From Vulcanimicrobiota bacterium (GTDB lineage: Bacteria > Vulcanimicrobiota > Xenobia > Xenobiales > JADMJV01), in NCBI GenBank assembly GCA_019637395.1, contig JAHBVR010000017.1, forward strand, positions 136,505 through 200,504: a stretch of 64,000 nt of DNA, given 5' to 3'. A program made the translations under genes and the position numbers. Position 1 is the first letter of the stretch, and every line of letters begins with the position of its first letter. This document shows positions 1 to 8,450 of this stretch, piece by piece. A model generated the notes under the pieces. That model made no database searches, was not told the DNA's origin, and was given only the letters and a program-made list of their open reading frames with translations.

Positions 1-10
1 CGAATTGTGA

Positions 11-973
11 TTGCTGGTGATCCAGGCTCGCGGTCGGGTCGCGCAGACGGTCAACAGCGAACTGGTCTGGCTCTACTGGCAAATTGGTCACCGGTTGCGT
101 ACCGAATTCCTCAAGGAAGGCCGTGCGGAGTATGGCCAGGGGGTCGTCTCGCTGGTGTCGGAGTCCCTGACTGCGGAATTTGGCCGAGGTTTCGAGAGGC
201 GGAACCTCTACAGAATGGCTCAGTTCGCCGAAGTGTTCCCCGACGCCACAATTGTGTCCGCACTGCGGACACAATTGAGCTGGACTCACCTGCGCGAGCT
301 GATCGCCATCGAAGATCCGCTCAAGCGGCGATTCTATACGGAGCTCTGCTGCATAGAGCGCTGGAGTACCCGCACTCTCAAATCCAAAATGGACGGGATG
401 CTTTTTGAGCGCACCGCCATTGCTCGGCGCCCGGCTTCGGTCATTGACGAAGCCCTGGCCGGGCTGGAGTCTCAGCAACCGGTCACGCCCGACCTGGTTT
501 TCCGCGACCTATACATCCTGGATTTTCTGGGAATGCCGGCTGACTATAGTGAGTCGGAGCTGGAACAGTTTCTGCTGGAATTGGGGGTGGGATTCACCTT
601 CGTGACCCGCCAGAAACGGATGTCGATCGGCGCCGACGACTACTACCTGGATTTGCTGTTCTTTCACCGCTCCTTGAAAGCCCTGGTGGCGGTCGAGCTC
701 AAGTTGGGTCGGTTCGACGCCCGCGACAAGGGACAGATGGAACTGTACCTGCGCTGGCTGAACAAGCACGAGCGGCAGCCCTGGGAGAATCCGCCGCTGG
801 GATTGATTCTGTGCGCCGACAAGAATCTGGAACAGATTGAGCTACTCGAACTCAACGAGGGTTCGATTCGTGTTGCCACCTACTTGACCGAGTTGCCGCC
901 TCGAGAGGTGCTCGAGAAAAAGCTGGTGGAAAGCATCGAGCACGCCCGCGCGCGAGCCCGGGGCAGGTCCTGA
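11..973 (+). CDS. DUF1016 (YhcG-like) PD-(D/E)XK nuclease protein
   Basis: About 320 residues. The N-terminal half is a helical DUF1016_N-type region with an NSELVWLYWQIG motif and the FGRGFERRNLYRM segment typical of the family. The C-terminal half is a restriction-like nuclease fold: YYLDLLFFHRSLKALVAVELK around residues 205-230 supplies the D and ExK positions, followed by KGQMELYLRWL. Family members are thought to act on DNA and are common in defence islands and beside restriction systems. The start is uncertain. An in-frame TGA at 8-10 precedes the first usable TTG, so the usual 15-30 N-terminal residues are missing or lie in another frame beyond the window edge. It could be a slightly truncated, non-functional copy. 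No partner gene is visible because the window begins here. Confidence 0.85.
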   Translation: MLVIQARGRVAQTVNSELVWLYWQIGHRLRTEFLKEGRAEYGQGVVSLVSESLTAEFGRGFERRNLYRMAQFAEVFPDATIVSALRTQLSWTHLRELIAIEDPLKRRFYTELCCIERWSTRTLKSKMDGMLFERTAIARRPASVIDEALAGLESQQPVTPDLVFRDLYILDFLGMPADYSESELEQFLLELGVGFTFVTRQKRMSIGADDYYLDLLFFHRSLKALVAVELKLGRFDARDKGQMELYLRWLNKHERQPWENPPLGLILCADKNLEQIELLELNEGSIRVATYLTELPPREVLEKKLVESIEHARARARGRS

Positions 974-976
974 ATT

Positions 977-1150
977 TTGCCGGCTTCCAGCTCTGCTCAG
1001 CGCTCCTCGCACTTTGAACTGCTGCACGAGAGTATCCGCCACTGGATCTGGCAGCAGGGCTGGGACTGGGCGTTGCCGGAGGAGTTGCGGCTGGCGACGT
1101 ATCTGCCGTCAGCGTTGGATGTGGCGGGGGCGAGGGTGGTGCACCACTAA
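977..1150 (+). pseudogene. Fragment resembling the N-terminus of a DEAD/DEAH helicase
   Basis: A 57-codon TTG-initiated frame starts 3 nt after the DUF1016 stop. It contains FELLHESIRHWIWQQGW, which resembles the opening of large DEAD/DEAH-box helicases, just ahead of where the Q-motif would follow. The frame then degenerates and stops at 1148-1150 with no helicase motifs downstream. I read it as a remnant left by deletion. The match is from memory of the motif only, so the family assignment is tentative. Confidence 0.35.
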
Positions 1151-1456
1151 AAATAGGGGGATTTGGGCTAAGACTGCTTTGAGTTTGTATCTGCTAAAAT
1201 CGGGAGCATCTCTTGTTCTAATGGAAACCTCCGGCTCGGCCGGGGGCCGGGGACCCTTAAAGTTCGACTTTGTGGAAGTCCTGAGCGGCTCCAATAATGA
1301 TCGCTTTATCAACAAGCCTCCGGCTTTGCGGAGGTGCTATGACTCCCATTCTTCCGTCGATACTCCGAGGCCCGGCGCTTACGCAGAAGTTGCTCGAGGA
1401 GAAGCCGGCGCTGCAGCGAGGTGGTAGATAATTCAGGCGGTTCTTTTTTCAGATGC
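1151..1456. other. Intergenic stretch, no gene recognised
   Basis: About 300 bp between the helicase-like remnant and the convergent M48 protease gene. It holds a small hairpin (CCTCCG / CGGAGG at 1317-1334, loop GCTTTG) without a clear T-run. An ATG-started 30-codon frame at 1339-1431 has no recognisable product. I see no RNA gene or mobile element here. Confidence 0.4.
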
Positions 1457-2605
1457 TCAGTAGCCCTTCTGGCTCAGCAGTTCTTGCTGACGTGCAATTC
1501 GCTCGCCGATAGGCGGGTGGCTTTTGCCACCTTCCAAAGCCTGGGCTCCGTAGTTTTTGTAATTGTGCGCCAGCAGCTTCTGGAGGGCGGTTAGTAAACC
1601 GTCCGCCCTGTAACCCGCCGCAATACAGTAGCCCAGGCCAACCGCATCGGCTTCTTTTTCGAAGGCGTGATTGAAAACGGTTTCGTGGTCGCGATAGGAC
1701 TTGTTAAAGGCGTCTTGCCGATTTACCTGACGCATTTCTCCCCGGGCACGGTGCATTTCCCATTCATATTTTTCTTTGGCGTTCAGTGCACCGAGGCTGT
1801 TCGGGTTTTCTTCCTGCCTCATGGCTCGTTCATACTCGGCTTTCGCTCTGGCTGCGCGCTGTTGTGCCGCAACGGCATCTCTGTCGGCTTTGTCTTCACG
1901 TGCTATCTGCAGGCGCTGCTGCGGCAGGTGTTGCCGGGCTCCGTGGGCGATTTCGTGGCCCAGGATGCCTGCAATTTCATCCTTGGTAAGCTGGAGTTTC
2001 AGCAGTCCAGTCGTCACGAAGACTTTGCCTTCTCCCGGAGTCCAGGCATTTGGCTCGGATTTTTCAACGATAGTGAAGGTCCAGGGGGTGGGACGCTTGC
2101 ATTGGACCGCCAATTCCTGGCCGATGGATTCTACCAGCGCTCGACTGGCGGAAATGTCGATGTGGGAGCCGCTGTTTTGAGTCTGAACCATTCCAGCAGT
2201 GCCGTTGTATTTGTGTTTGCCCCGAGAAAAATTTCTTGAGTTGCTCTTACGGCTGGAACGGGAGGGTGTCGTGGCTGGCGTGTTGTAGCTGTAGCCGGGA
2301 GGCGGGCCCTCCACGGCCAGCGACTGCGTTTTGTTGCAGTCGATGCTGCCGTCTTCGTTCAGCGTCATGCGGAAGCCCTGTTCCTCCAGGACCCTGGCCA
2401 GGTCGATTTCGTCAGGGCCGGTGCGGACGTGGAGCAGGTGGAGGGTCTGCTGGCGGAATACGTAAGGCTTGCCGTCTTTCCAGGTGGCCGTGACGACCTC
2501 CCCGTTGATGCGGACCACAGTGTGCTGGCCGGGCCACTCAAACTCAGCCCAACTTACTCCGACCAGAGCCCCGACTAACAGGGAAATAAAAATTGCCTTT
2601 TTCAT
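1457..2605 (-). CDS. M48 family metallopeptidase, exported
   Basis: A zinc metalloprotease with an N-terminal signal peptide (MKKAIFISLLVGALVGVSWA). The zinc motif HEIAH lies about residue 217 of the exported form, and the downstream glutamate ligand is in FEKEADAVGLGYCIAAGY. Between these two, an Arg/Ala/Glu-rich helical insert of about 80 residues probably forms a coiled coil. The N-terminal 100 residues carry a small beta-rich domain and a Ser/Arg-rich linker. M48 proteins of this type (BepA/LoiP-like) degrade misfolded envelope proteins. I chose the ATG at 2605 because GGAG lies 6 nt upstream; a GTG four codons earlier is possible. The promoter carries the WYL-type operator, so envelope proteolysis may belong to the same stress regulon as the CRISPR genes. 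Confidence 0.9.
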   Translation of the reverse strand: MKKAIFISLLVGALVGVSWAEFEWPGQHTVVRINGEVVTATWKDGKPYVFRQQTLHLLHVRTGPDEIDLARVLEEQGFRMTLNEDGSIDCNKTQSLAVEGPPPGYSYNTPATTPSRSSRKSNSRNFSRGKHKYNGTAGMVQTQNSGSHIDISASRALVESIGQELAVQCKRPTPWTFTIVEKSEPNAWTPGEGKVFVTTGLLKLQLTKDEIAGILGHEIAHGARQHLPQQRLQIAREDKADRDAVAAQQRAARAKAEYERAMRQEENPNSLGALNAKEKYEWEMHRARGEMRQVNRQDAFNKSYRDHETVFNHAFEKEADAVGLGYCIAAGYRADGLLTALQKLLAHNYKNYGAQALEGGKSHPPIGERIARQQELLSQKGY

Positions 2606-2653
2606 CTTCCACTCCACAGTTCAATGTTTTGACACTCTTTCTTGCAGATCCTC

Positions 2654-2687
2654 AGTATAGTCACGGGCGCGACAAATTCTGTCGCGC
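2654..2687 (-). promoter_or_regulatory. Palindromic operator with -10 box, M48 promoter (site A)
   Basis: A perfect inverted repeat GCGCGACA-N5-TGTCGCGC occupies 2667-2687. On the minus strand its right arm reads TTGTC, followed by 11 nt and a TATACT -10 box at 2654-2659. The layout TTGTC-N11-TANNNT is shared with six other promoters in this window and resembles the PafBC-controlled promoter of mycobacteria. No good -35 hexamer is present at normal spacing, which fits activator-dependent initiation, though repression is also possible. Confidence 0.72.
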
Positions 2688-2709
2688 AACGAATTTCGAG
2701 CCATCCTGC

Positions 2710-3228
2710 TCATCGCCTGGAGTCCAGACGCTGGAGGGTGGCCCGGATTCGTTCCGCCTCCTCGAGGGGACCGATCAGGGACAGGATTTCGTCCTTCCGG
2801 ACCAGCCCGTGGGCAAGCAGAATCTTCACGTAGTCGAGGTCTTTGGGGCGGCCGGCGGCGAGTTTGCTGATGGCGAGATCGACGACGGAAAGGCACAGAC
2901 CTGTTACCCCATGGGTATTTTCATTGCTTAGAGGCACCAGCCGGCCCTCCCAGCCGGGCGCAAGGCGGGCCGTTTCCGGGCCGACCCCATGGGCAAAGTA
3001 GCCGAACGTGTCGTGGAATGGAGAAAGCTCGCCGATGCTTCCGTCGATCAAAGCGGCTTTGGCCGGATTGGCCGCTGGATAAACATCCGCTTCCAAGGAG
3101 ACCAGCAGTTCAGGAGGCGGATCAGCGTAGCTGCCCAGAATGGCCTGACTTCCGATCACGATGATTTCCCGTTCCGCCGAAATGGCTCCGGCGGCCCGGA
3201 GGATATGTTCCAGCTCAGCTCTGCGCAT
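2710..3228 (-). CDS. DUF6036-like nucleotidyltransferase-fold protein
   Basis: 172 residues with a nucleotidyltransferase-fold start: EIIVIGSQAILGSYAD supplies the GS motif, and SLEADVYP supplies an acidic residue of the minimal-NTase pattern. A central segment, NTHGVTGLCLSVVDLAISKLAAGRPKDLDYV, carries the usual D and K/R residues. Such proteins (DUF6036/AbiEii-like) are often one half of toxin-antitoxin-like pairs. Its start overlaps the end of the upstream gene by 14 bp, indicating translational coupling. Whether it is toxin, antitoxin or housekeeping cannot be told from sequence. Confidence 0.7.
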   Translation of the reverse strand: MRRAELEHILRAAGAISAEREIIVIGSQAILGSYADPPPELLVSLEADVYPAANPAKAALIDGSIGELSPFHDTFGYFAHGVGPETARLAPGWEGRLVPLSNENTHGVTGLCLSVVDLAISKLAAGRPKDLDYVKILLAHGLVRKDEILSLIGPLEEAERIRATLQRLDSRR

Positions 3229-3553
3229 CGCGGTAGATGGCCCAGCGCTCGCGGGGTGTCAGGACGCCGGAGAAGGGGTTGTTTTGGCGAAGTTCGCGGC
3301 AGCGCGGGGATTCGTCGGTCAGGACCTGGCGAATTTCATTCCAATTTCCAGTCAGAATTTTTTCCCATTCCTCGAGATACGGGTTGGGGCGCTGACTCAG
3401 CCATTGAGAACATCTTTGCCGGGCATGTGCGAGAGCGGCTCGGGTAGGATCGGCGTCAATCTTTTGCACGACAGCCCTGGCCAGGGCCAGGGAACGAAGC
3501 TCAAGAATTTCGTGATCGCTGCTCACTCCGGGAGACTTAGGTCCAGGCCTCAA
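3215..3553 (-). CDS. Small helical partner of the DUF6036 protein
   Basis: Up to 112 residues, starting at TTG 3553 preceded by an AGGGG-type ribosome site; a GTG nine codons in is an alternative. The sequence is charged and helical, with LELRSLALARAVVQKI near the start and TPRERWAIYRDAQ at the end. I do not recognise a family. The overlap with the nucleotidyltransferase gene and the small size suggest the first gene of a two-gene unit, possibly an antitoxin-like partner, but this rests on context alone. Confidence 0.55.
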   Translation of the reverse strand: MRPGPKSPGVSSDHEILELRSLALARAVVQKIDADPTRAALAHARQRCSQWLSQRPNPYLEEWEKILTGNWNEIRQVLTDESPRCRELRQNNPFSGVLTPRERWAIYRDAQS

Positions 3554-3568
3554 GGACCCCTGCCGAGG

Positions 3569-5026
3569 TCAGGCCACCCGATCGAATTCGATGATCAGGT
3601 CATCGCCGGGCTGGCCGTCTTTGTTGCCATCCAGTGGTTGCCCGAAGGGGTCGCGGAGTAGCTGGCCGGAGGCGACGAACTTGTAGTGTCCCTTGGGCAG
3701 TTTGGCGAAGTTGAAGGTCAACTGGTTGGTGCCCAGACGCACTTCTTTGGGCGCCCCCGAGATGACGGCTTCTCCCTGCTCGTTGAAGACCTGAAAGGTC
3801 CGGGGGTCTTTGGCGCTGGCCGGATCCAGCACTTTATCAAAGCGCACCGTGAGATCCATGCATTGCCCGTTGGGGAAGGTCGAGGTGGTGACGCTCAGGG
3901 TGGGCGGGGCGACCGTCTCGGTCAGAGCCCGGCCGGCGTTCACGCGCCCGTAGCCCATCTCGTCTCCCTCGAGCCGACCCGAGGTGCCGGCGATCTGCGC
4001 CCAGCGCCGGGCGGCATTCCACTCGGGGTGGGCGCTCTGCACCAGCAGATCGACTCCCATCACCACCGGGCTGGCCATGCTGGTGCCGCTCAGGGCGCCT
4101 GCGCGTCCTCCCGGCAAGGTGGAGAGAATATCCGCGCCGGGGGCCGAGATGTCGATGCCGGCGCCATAGTTGGAAAACTCGCTGCGCTGATCGCGGGTGG
4201 CTTCGGCTGTGTCGGTCGAGGCCACCAGGATCAGATCGTCAAATTGCGATCGCTTCGGATTGCGCTTGCTGTCGTTGCCGGCCGAGTTGAAGAGCAGCAC
4301 GTCCTGGTCGGCCAGCTCGCGATAGGTCGAGGCGATGGCTTTGTCGCCGAGGAAGGCGTCGATGTTGAAGCTGGTGTTGATGCTCTTGACGCCCGCCTGC
4401 AGGGCGTACAGGTAGGACTCCACCAGAATCGAGGAGCTAAAAGGCCGCTTTCCGCCCGCGATGCGCAGGTCCAGGCCTTTTGAGCCGGGAGCGACGCCGG
4501 AGAGGCCGCTCCCCGGCCGGGCACAGACGATGCCGTGAACGTGGGTGTGATGCGTTCCTTGCGGATCCCTCGGGTCTTTGTCTCCGTCGGAGAAGTCCCA
4601 GCCGCTCTTGTCGTCGACTTTGCCGTTGCCGTCATCGTCCACTCCGTTGCCGTCGATCTCGCCCGGGTTTTGCCAGGCGCTGCCGAGCAGTTGGGGATGT
4701 TCGCAATCCGGGCCGGAATCCGTGATCGCGCCGGCGACCGCCGGATTGCCTCGGGTCACTGCCCAGGCGCGCCCGGCCTCGATGATGTCAAGGTGGACCG
4801 GTTGCTCGGCATTCCCCTGGCGAGCTTTATCAAAAAGGTCGCCGGAATACTCGTAGTTGGGCATGAAGTCGGCGCGCGCCTCTTCCGCCTGGACCAGCAG
4901 AAAAGCGGTATGCTCGCTCCGGCCGAGCACTTTCTCGACCCGAACGTCCTGGGACAGGGCATTGGCCCGCCGGCTGTCAACCGCCACGATATAGCTGCCG
5001 GGAATGGGGCGGCGTTGGATTTCCAT
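3569..5026 (-). CDS. Subtilisin-like S8 serine protease
   Basis: About 485 residues. An I9-like propeptide (IPGSYIVAVDSRRANAL) precedes the catalytic domain. The triad is visible: Asp in AITDSGPDCEHPQL, His in GTHHTHVHGIV, Ser in LSGTSMASP, plus the oxyanion Asn in LLFNSAGND. The histidine motif is unusual because the canonical HGTHVAG reads HHTHVHG, keeping the catalytic His but replacing two glycine/alanine positions with His. An acidic DGNGVDDDGNGKVDD insert is a likely calcium site. A C-terminal beta domain of roughly 130 residues follows the protease. The ATG at 5026 avoids overlap with the divergent gene at 5124. No convincing signal peptide is seen from this start, so export would need an upstream start. 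Confidence 0.88.
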   Translation of the reverse strand: MEIQRRPIPGSYIVAVDSRRANALSQDVRVEKVLGRSEHTAFLLVQAEEARADFMPNYEYSGDLFDKARQGNAEQPVHLDIIEAGRAWAVTRGNPAVAGAITDSGPDCEHPQLLGSAWQNPGEIDGNGVDDDGNGKVDDKSGWDFSDGDKDPRDPQGTHHTHVHGIVCARPGSGLSGVAPGSKGLDLRIAGGKRPFSSSILVESYLYALQAGVKSINTSFNIDAFLGDKAIASTYRELADQDVLLFNSAGNDSKRNPKRSQFDDLILVASTDTAEATRDQRSEFSNYGAGIDISAPGADILSTLPGGRAGALSGTSMASPVVMGVDLLVQSAHPEWNAARRWAQIAGTSGRLEGDEMGYGRVNAGRALTETVAPPTLSVTTSTFPNGQCMDLTVRFDKVLDPASAKDPRTFQVFNEQGEAVISGAPKEVRLGTNQLTFNFAKLPKGHYKFVASGQLLRDPFGQPLDGNKDGQPGDDLIIEFDRVA

Positions 5027-5123
5027 CCTACCCAGTATCCGGCCTGGCTGGAGGAGAAGGTAGGCCGGTCTTGTTACAAGACAGACAGATAGGATTCTCG
5101 TCTGCGGCAAGGAAATCCGATCC

Positions 5124-5960
5124 ATGCGCAAGTGGATTGGCGTATTGAGCCTGTTGCTCATGCTTGGGGCCGGGGCCACTCCGGCCCCACCCAGGCCGGG
5201 GCCCAATGCTTATGTGGCCGACTACGCCCATCTGCTGTCGTTCGAGCAGAAGGCGAATTTGATTCGTCTGGTTGGCGAGCAGAACGCCAGGTCGGATGCG
5301 CATCTTTTTGTTGTTACCGTGGAGCGCCTCAAAGCCCGCGACGTGCAGGAGGCTGCCAAAGCCTGTTTTTCGGAATGGGAGTTGGGTGAGGCGGACGTCC
5401 TGCTCTTTCTCAGCGCCAGCGAGCGCCAGGCCCGAATTCACCTGGGGGTCAACTGGTCGAGCCGGTGGGATATGGAGATGCGGCGCATTCTGCGCGATGC
5501 CGTGGTGCCCGCTTGCGAACAGGGAGATTGTGGCCGCGCCCTGATGGATGGCTCCCAGCGCCTGCTGGCGGTGACCGGCGCGGGACCGAGCGCCTCGCTG
5601 CCGGCTCGAACCTGGCTGGAAAGCCTGGAGAACCTCGGAGCCACCGCCTCTTCCCGAACCGGGTTTTCCTGGCAGATGTGCCTGGTTTTTATGGGCGGAG
5701 GAGTGGTGTTGATCTTGTGCAGCTTGCTGCCCATCGGGACGGGCCCAAGGCTCTTCGCCGCCACCCTGGGTCTGGTTATGCTGGTTTCCTGCTATTCGGC
5801 TCAGGGAGTGCTGTCCGCCTTTTGGGTCGTGGGCGGCCTGGGCATCCTCTGGGTGGCCGGAAGCTTGATTCAAGCGGGTTACCAGGCCGGCGCACGCTTC
5901 AGCCAGCCGGACTCCTCAGTCAATGATTACGGATCACCTACGGAAAGCTGGTATTCTTAG
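5124..5960 (+). CDS. TPM-domain (YgcG/Psb32-like) membrane protein
   Basis: 278 residues with a signal peptide (MRKWIGVLSLLLMLGAGATPAP). A TPM domain begins at YVADYAHLLSFEQKANLI and includes ADVLLFLSASERQARIHLG. Two to three hydrophobic segments follow at roughly residues 185-255, and the tail is Ser/Tyr-rich and polar. TPM domains occur in envelope proteins of bacteria and chloroplasts, some with phosphatase activity. It is divergently oriented to the subtilisin gene with a 97-bp gap. The start ATG follows AAGGAAATC. Function is unknown beyond probable membrane association. Confidence 0.8.
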   Translation: MRKWIGVLSLLLMLGAGATPAPPRPGPNAYVADYAHLLSFEQKANLIRLVGEQNARSDAHLFVVTVERLKARDVQEAAKACFSEWELGEADVLLFLSASERQARIHLGVNWSSRWDMEMRRILRDAVVPACEQGDCGRALMDGSQRLLAVTGAGPSASLPARTWLESLENLGATASSRTGFSWQMCLVFMGGGVVLILCSLLPIGTGPRLFAATLGLVMLVSCYSAQGVLSAFWVVGGLGILWVAGSLIQAGYQAGARFSQPDSSVNDYGSPTESWYS

Positions 5961-6133
5961 CCGTTTCGGCGGAGAGCTTTGCCCCTGGGCACGCTGCGCT
6001 GGCCCCCTTTTTGGCTGTCCACGTCGATGATCATGCAACGGGCCCTCCGTCTCCCCCCACAAGACAAGAGGAGCTGAGCGGCCGGCGCGTGGAAGGCGAG
6101 TGTGGAGTTTAGCTGAGTAGTCTGATCGAAGAG

Positions 6134-7432
6134 TTGAAGGATGAGGCGGTCTGGGACAGCACGGGGCGGTTCCAGGTGGATTTGCTGCGCCGCAGTCAGA
6201 AGATCTTTAAGCTCCAGGTCAATCAGCCCTATCTGCATCTGCTCAAGTTTCTTCAGGCGGGGGTCGCCGATGGAGCGGAGGAAATTTCCTTGCAATGGGA
6301 CGCAAGTTCCATCGGGCTGAAATTCCAGCCCCGGAATTTCAGCTGCCAATCCCTCCACGATTTATTGCATTCGGGAGCCATCGCCGATCGCGCCGTTCAG
6401 CACCTGGGCAATGCGGTGATGTTGGCCAGCGTGGCGGCGGGGCGGGGTTACCGGATCCGGCTCTGGGATGGCGAGCAGTTCCTTCTGGTCACTCCGGAGG
6501 GGATGTCGCTCAAGCCTTCGCAAGAGCCTCGGGCTTTTCATCTGGAGTTTGAGCGCCCGCTACAGCGATGGTGGAATTGGAAGGCCAGGCGGGCGGCGGA
6601 TTTGCATTTGCACCAGTGCCTGCGCCAGCGCTTTCAATTTTGTCCCACTCCCATTTTCGGGAACGGTCAATTACTGAATCAGGGAATCCTGGATGTGGTG
6701 GCCTGGTTTCCCCAGCGCAAGCGGGCCAAACGGAGCTTGCTGGAGATTGCCATGCACGACTATGACTGGTTGTTGCACAGCCTGGAATTTGGCCCGGGAC
6801 TGGCCTTTCAGCCACTGATCGGCCGGTATCAGACGGTCATGCCGGCCGAGGAGTTGCTGCCCTATCGTTTTGGCCAGAACACGGCCATTTTGGAATGCCC
6901 GAGCAGCGTATATTCTAAGGAACTCACCCTGGGCGCCCGGTGCGACGACCCCTGGTTGGCGTTTCGAATGGGCGATTCAGACAGCGCTAACGATCCTGAC
7001 AGAGTGTACATGCTCAAAGATGGAGCCGTGCATAATCTGCCCAAGTTGGCTACCGATTCGTTCCGAGGGTATCCCCATGCGCCTTTGAGTATCCGTCGCT
7101 TGAGCGCCCTTTCCATTCTGCCTGGGGAAGGCTGCGTGCTGGCGGGAGTGCAGGACGGCATGCTGCTCAATCCCGTCCCCCTTCCCGGTCCCCCGGGTGG
7201 CCTGGTGCTCACCTGCGCACCCGGGTGGCAGACCGACCTGGGCCAGCTGGAGCCCGTTCTGGACGACCATCTCAAGCATGAGCAAAGCCAGGTCGTCCAG
7301 CATTTGCGGGCCCTGCTGGCGCGGGTGCGCGGTTGGCTGGTGGATAAGGACTTGATGATTCCCGGCAAAGAGATTCCCAAGCAAGCCCGCCTGGAGTGGC
7401 AGAAGGCCGAGGGCCGGGCCGCCGGCGGCTGA
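6134..7432 (+). CDS. Degenerate GHKL/Hsp90-fold-like protein A
   Basis: Roughly 432 residues from TTG 6134; an in-frame TAG at 6110-6112 limits the upstream extension. The N-terminal region DSTGRFQVD ... LLKFLQAGVADGAEEISL resembles the N-box area of GHKL ATPases (compare LLQNAVDAGA in that fold), but the catalytic Glu/Asn pair is not conserved. A later CPTPIFGNGQLL segment recalls the Hsp90 middle region. The protein encoded at 40752-42092 shares this pattern, so the two are probably paralogues. I infer a nucleotide-binding-fold scaffold of unknown role. The gene stands alone between the TPM protein and the end of the CRISPR interference operon. Confidence 0.6.
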   Translation: MKDEAVWDSTGRFQVDLLRRSQKIFKLQVNQPYLHLLKFLQAGVADGAEEISLQWDASSIGLKFQPRNFSCQSLHDLLHSGAIADRAVQHLGNAVMLASVAAGRGYRIRLWDGEQFLLVTPEGMSLKPSQEPRAFHLEFERPLQRWWNWKARRAADLHLHQCLRQRFQFCPTPIFGNGQLLNQGILDVVAWFPQRKRAKRSLLEIAMHDYDWLLHSLEFGPGLAFQPLIGRYQTVMPAEELLPYRFGQNTAILECPSSVYSKELTLGARCDDPWLAFRMGDSDSANDPDRVYMLKDGAVHNLPKLATDSFRGYPHAPLSIRRLSALSILPGEGCVLAGVQDGMLLNPVPLPGPPGGLVLTCAPGWQTDLGQLEPVLDDHLKHEQSQVVQHLRALLARVRGWLVDKDLMIPGKEIPKQARLEWQKAEGRAAGG

Positions 7433-7570
7433 CCCGATTCCAATGAGGCAGTAAGTCTGGTCACCGATTGCTTCGGCCTGGGCAGAGCTGAGGCAGGCCA
7501 GCAGAGGATAGAGCACCCGGTGCCGAGGACGCAGTTTGTGCCTGCCGCATCTTTGGGCGGCCTCCTCGGG

Positions 7571-8366
7571 TCAGGAATCGCCCTCGTAGAGAATTCGATC
7601 TATTTGTGTGAAGGCTTTGCGAATCTGGCCTAACTGCTTGCGAATATCCTGGGGATCGGGGGCGTCTTCCAGACTGCTGGCGGCCAACTGGGCCGACCAG
7701 CGCAGCATGGCCAATGCGGGTGAATGGAGCGGTCGGGTTCCTCCGCCACGCAACTTCTCAGCCGCCTGTTGGATGGCTTGCACGGCTGGTCGATGATCGG
7801 AGGTGGTCGGAGGAACTGGCCTGGCCGGCGCCGGGACGGGGTTGAAGGAAGTGAGAATCTGGCCGTGGCGGCGGGCGTAGGAGTATTCCTCATTCAAGTT
7901 TTTCCGGCTGCCGGAGCCGAAATGGATATTAAAGCGCAGCAAGATTCCATCGTAAGTAATCTTGTCCCCGATAGGTAGCAAAGTGGTCTCCACCATGGTC
8001 GGCAGGGTCGCTCCATAGAGCAGATCTTCCACCGAGTCGTACCATCCCAGCACCTGGTAGTGCTTCTGGTACACCAGGATAGCCCCAGCCTTCAGGCATC
8101 GGACCACTATATAGCGCTGCCGCTGGAAACCTCTCCAGCTTTTCAACCTCCAAATCCTGGTCGCTCAGCCGATCCGGATTGGTCTGAATGTAGCTCTCCA
8201 TTACTTCCGGCCGCTCGTACCATTGCACCCGGACCTTATTGCGAAGCTCGGTAGGAAAGTCTTTTAGCGTGATCCCCGACTTCAATCCCAGAAACTGGTC
8301 AGCATACAGGTCAAGACGGGTCAGCAGGTTGACGACTCGTTCGCTATCGGCAGCAGGCAGTAGCAT
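7571..8366 (-). pseudogene. Frameshifted unknown gene downstream of cas5-6
   Basis: Two overlapping minus-strand frames make one continuous protein if joined near 8132-8140. The first runs from ATG 8366 to DLEVEKLE, and the second continues with SWRGFQRQRYIVVRCLKAG and ends at 7571. The shift sits in a GAAAAG run. The joined product would be about 264 residues, with LPTMVETTLLPIGDKITYDG and NIHFGSGSRKNLNEEY as conserved-looking motifs. I do not recognise the family by name. It begins 84 bp after the cas5-6 stop on the same strand, so it could be the last gene of the interference transcript. Either the gene is decaying, the frameshift is a sequencing error, or it is programmed. Confidence 0.6.
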
Positions 8367-8450
8367 CTGGTGGCATTCTCAGTTTCCCTCTCGCTCGCCT
8401 TCCTGTCAGCCGGGAAACCAGGATCAAGCTTCTTCAGAGGAAGGAGCTCG

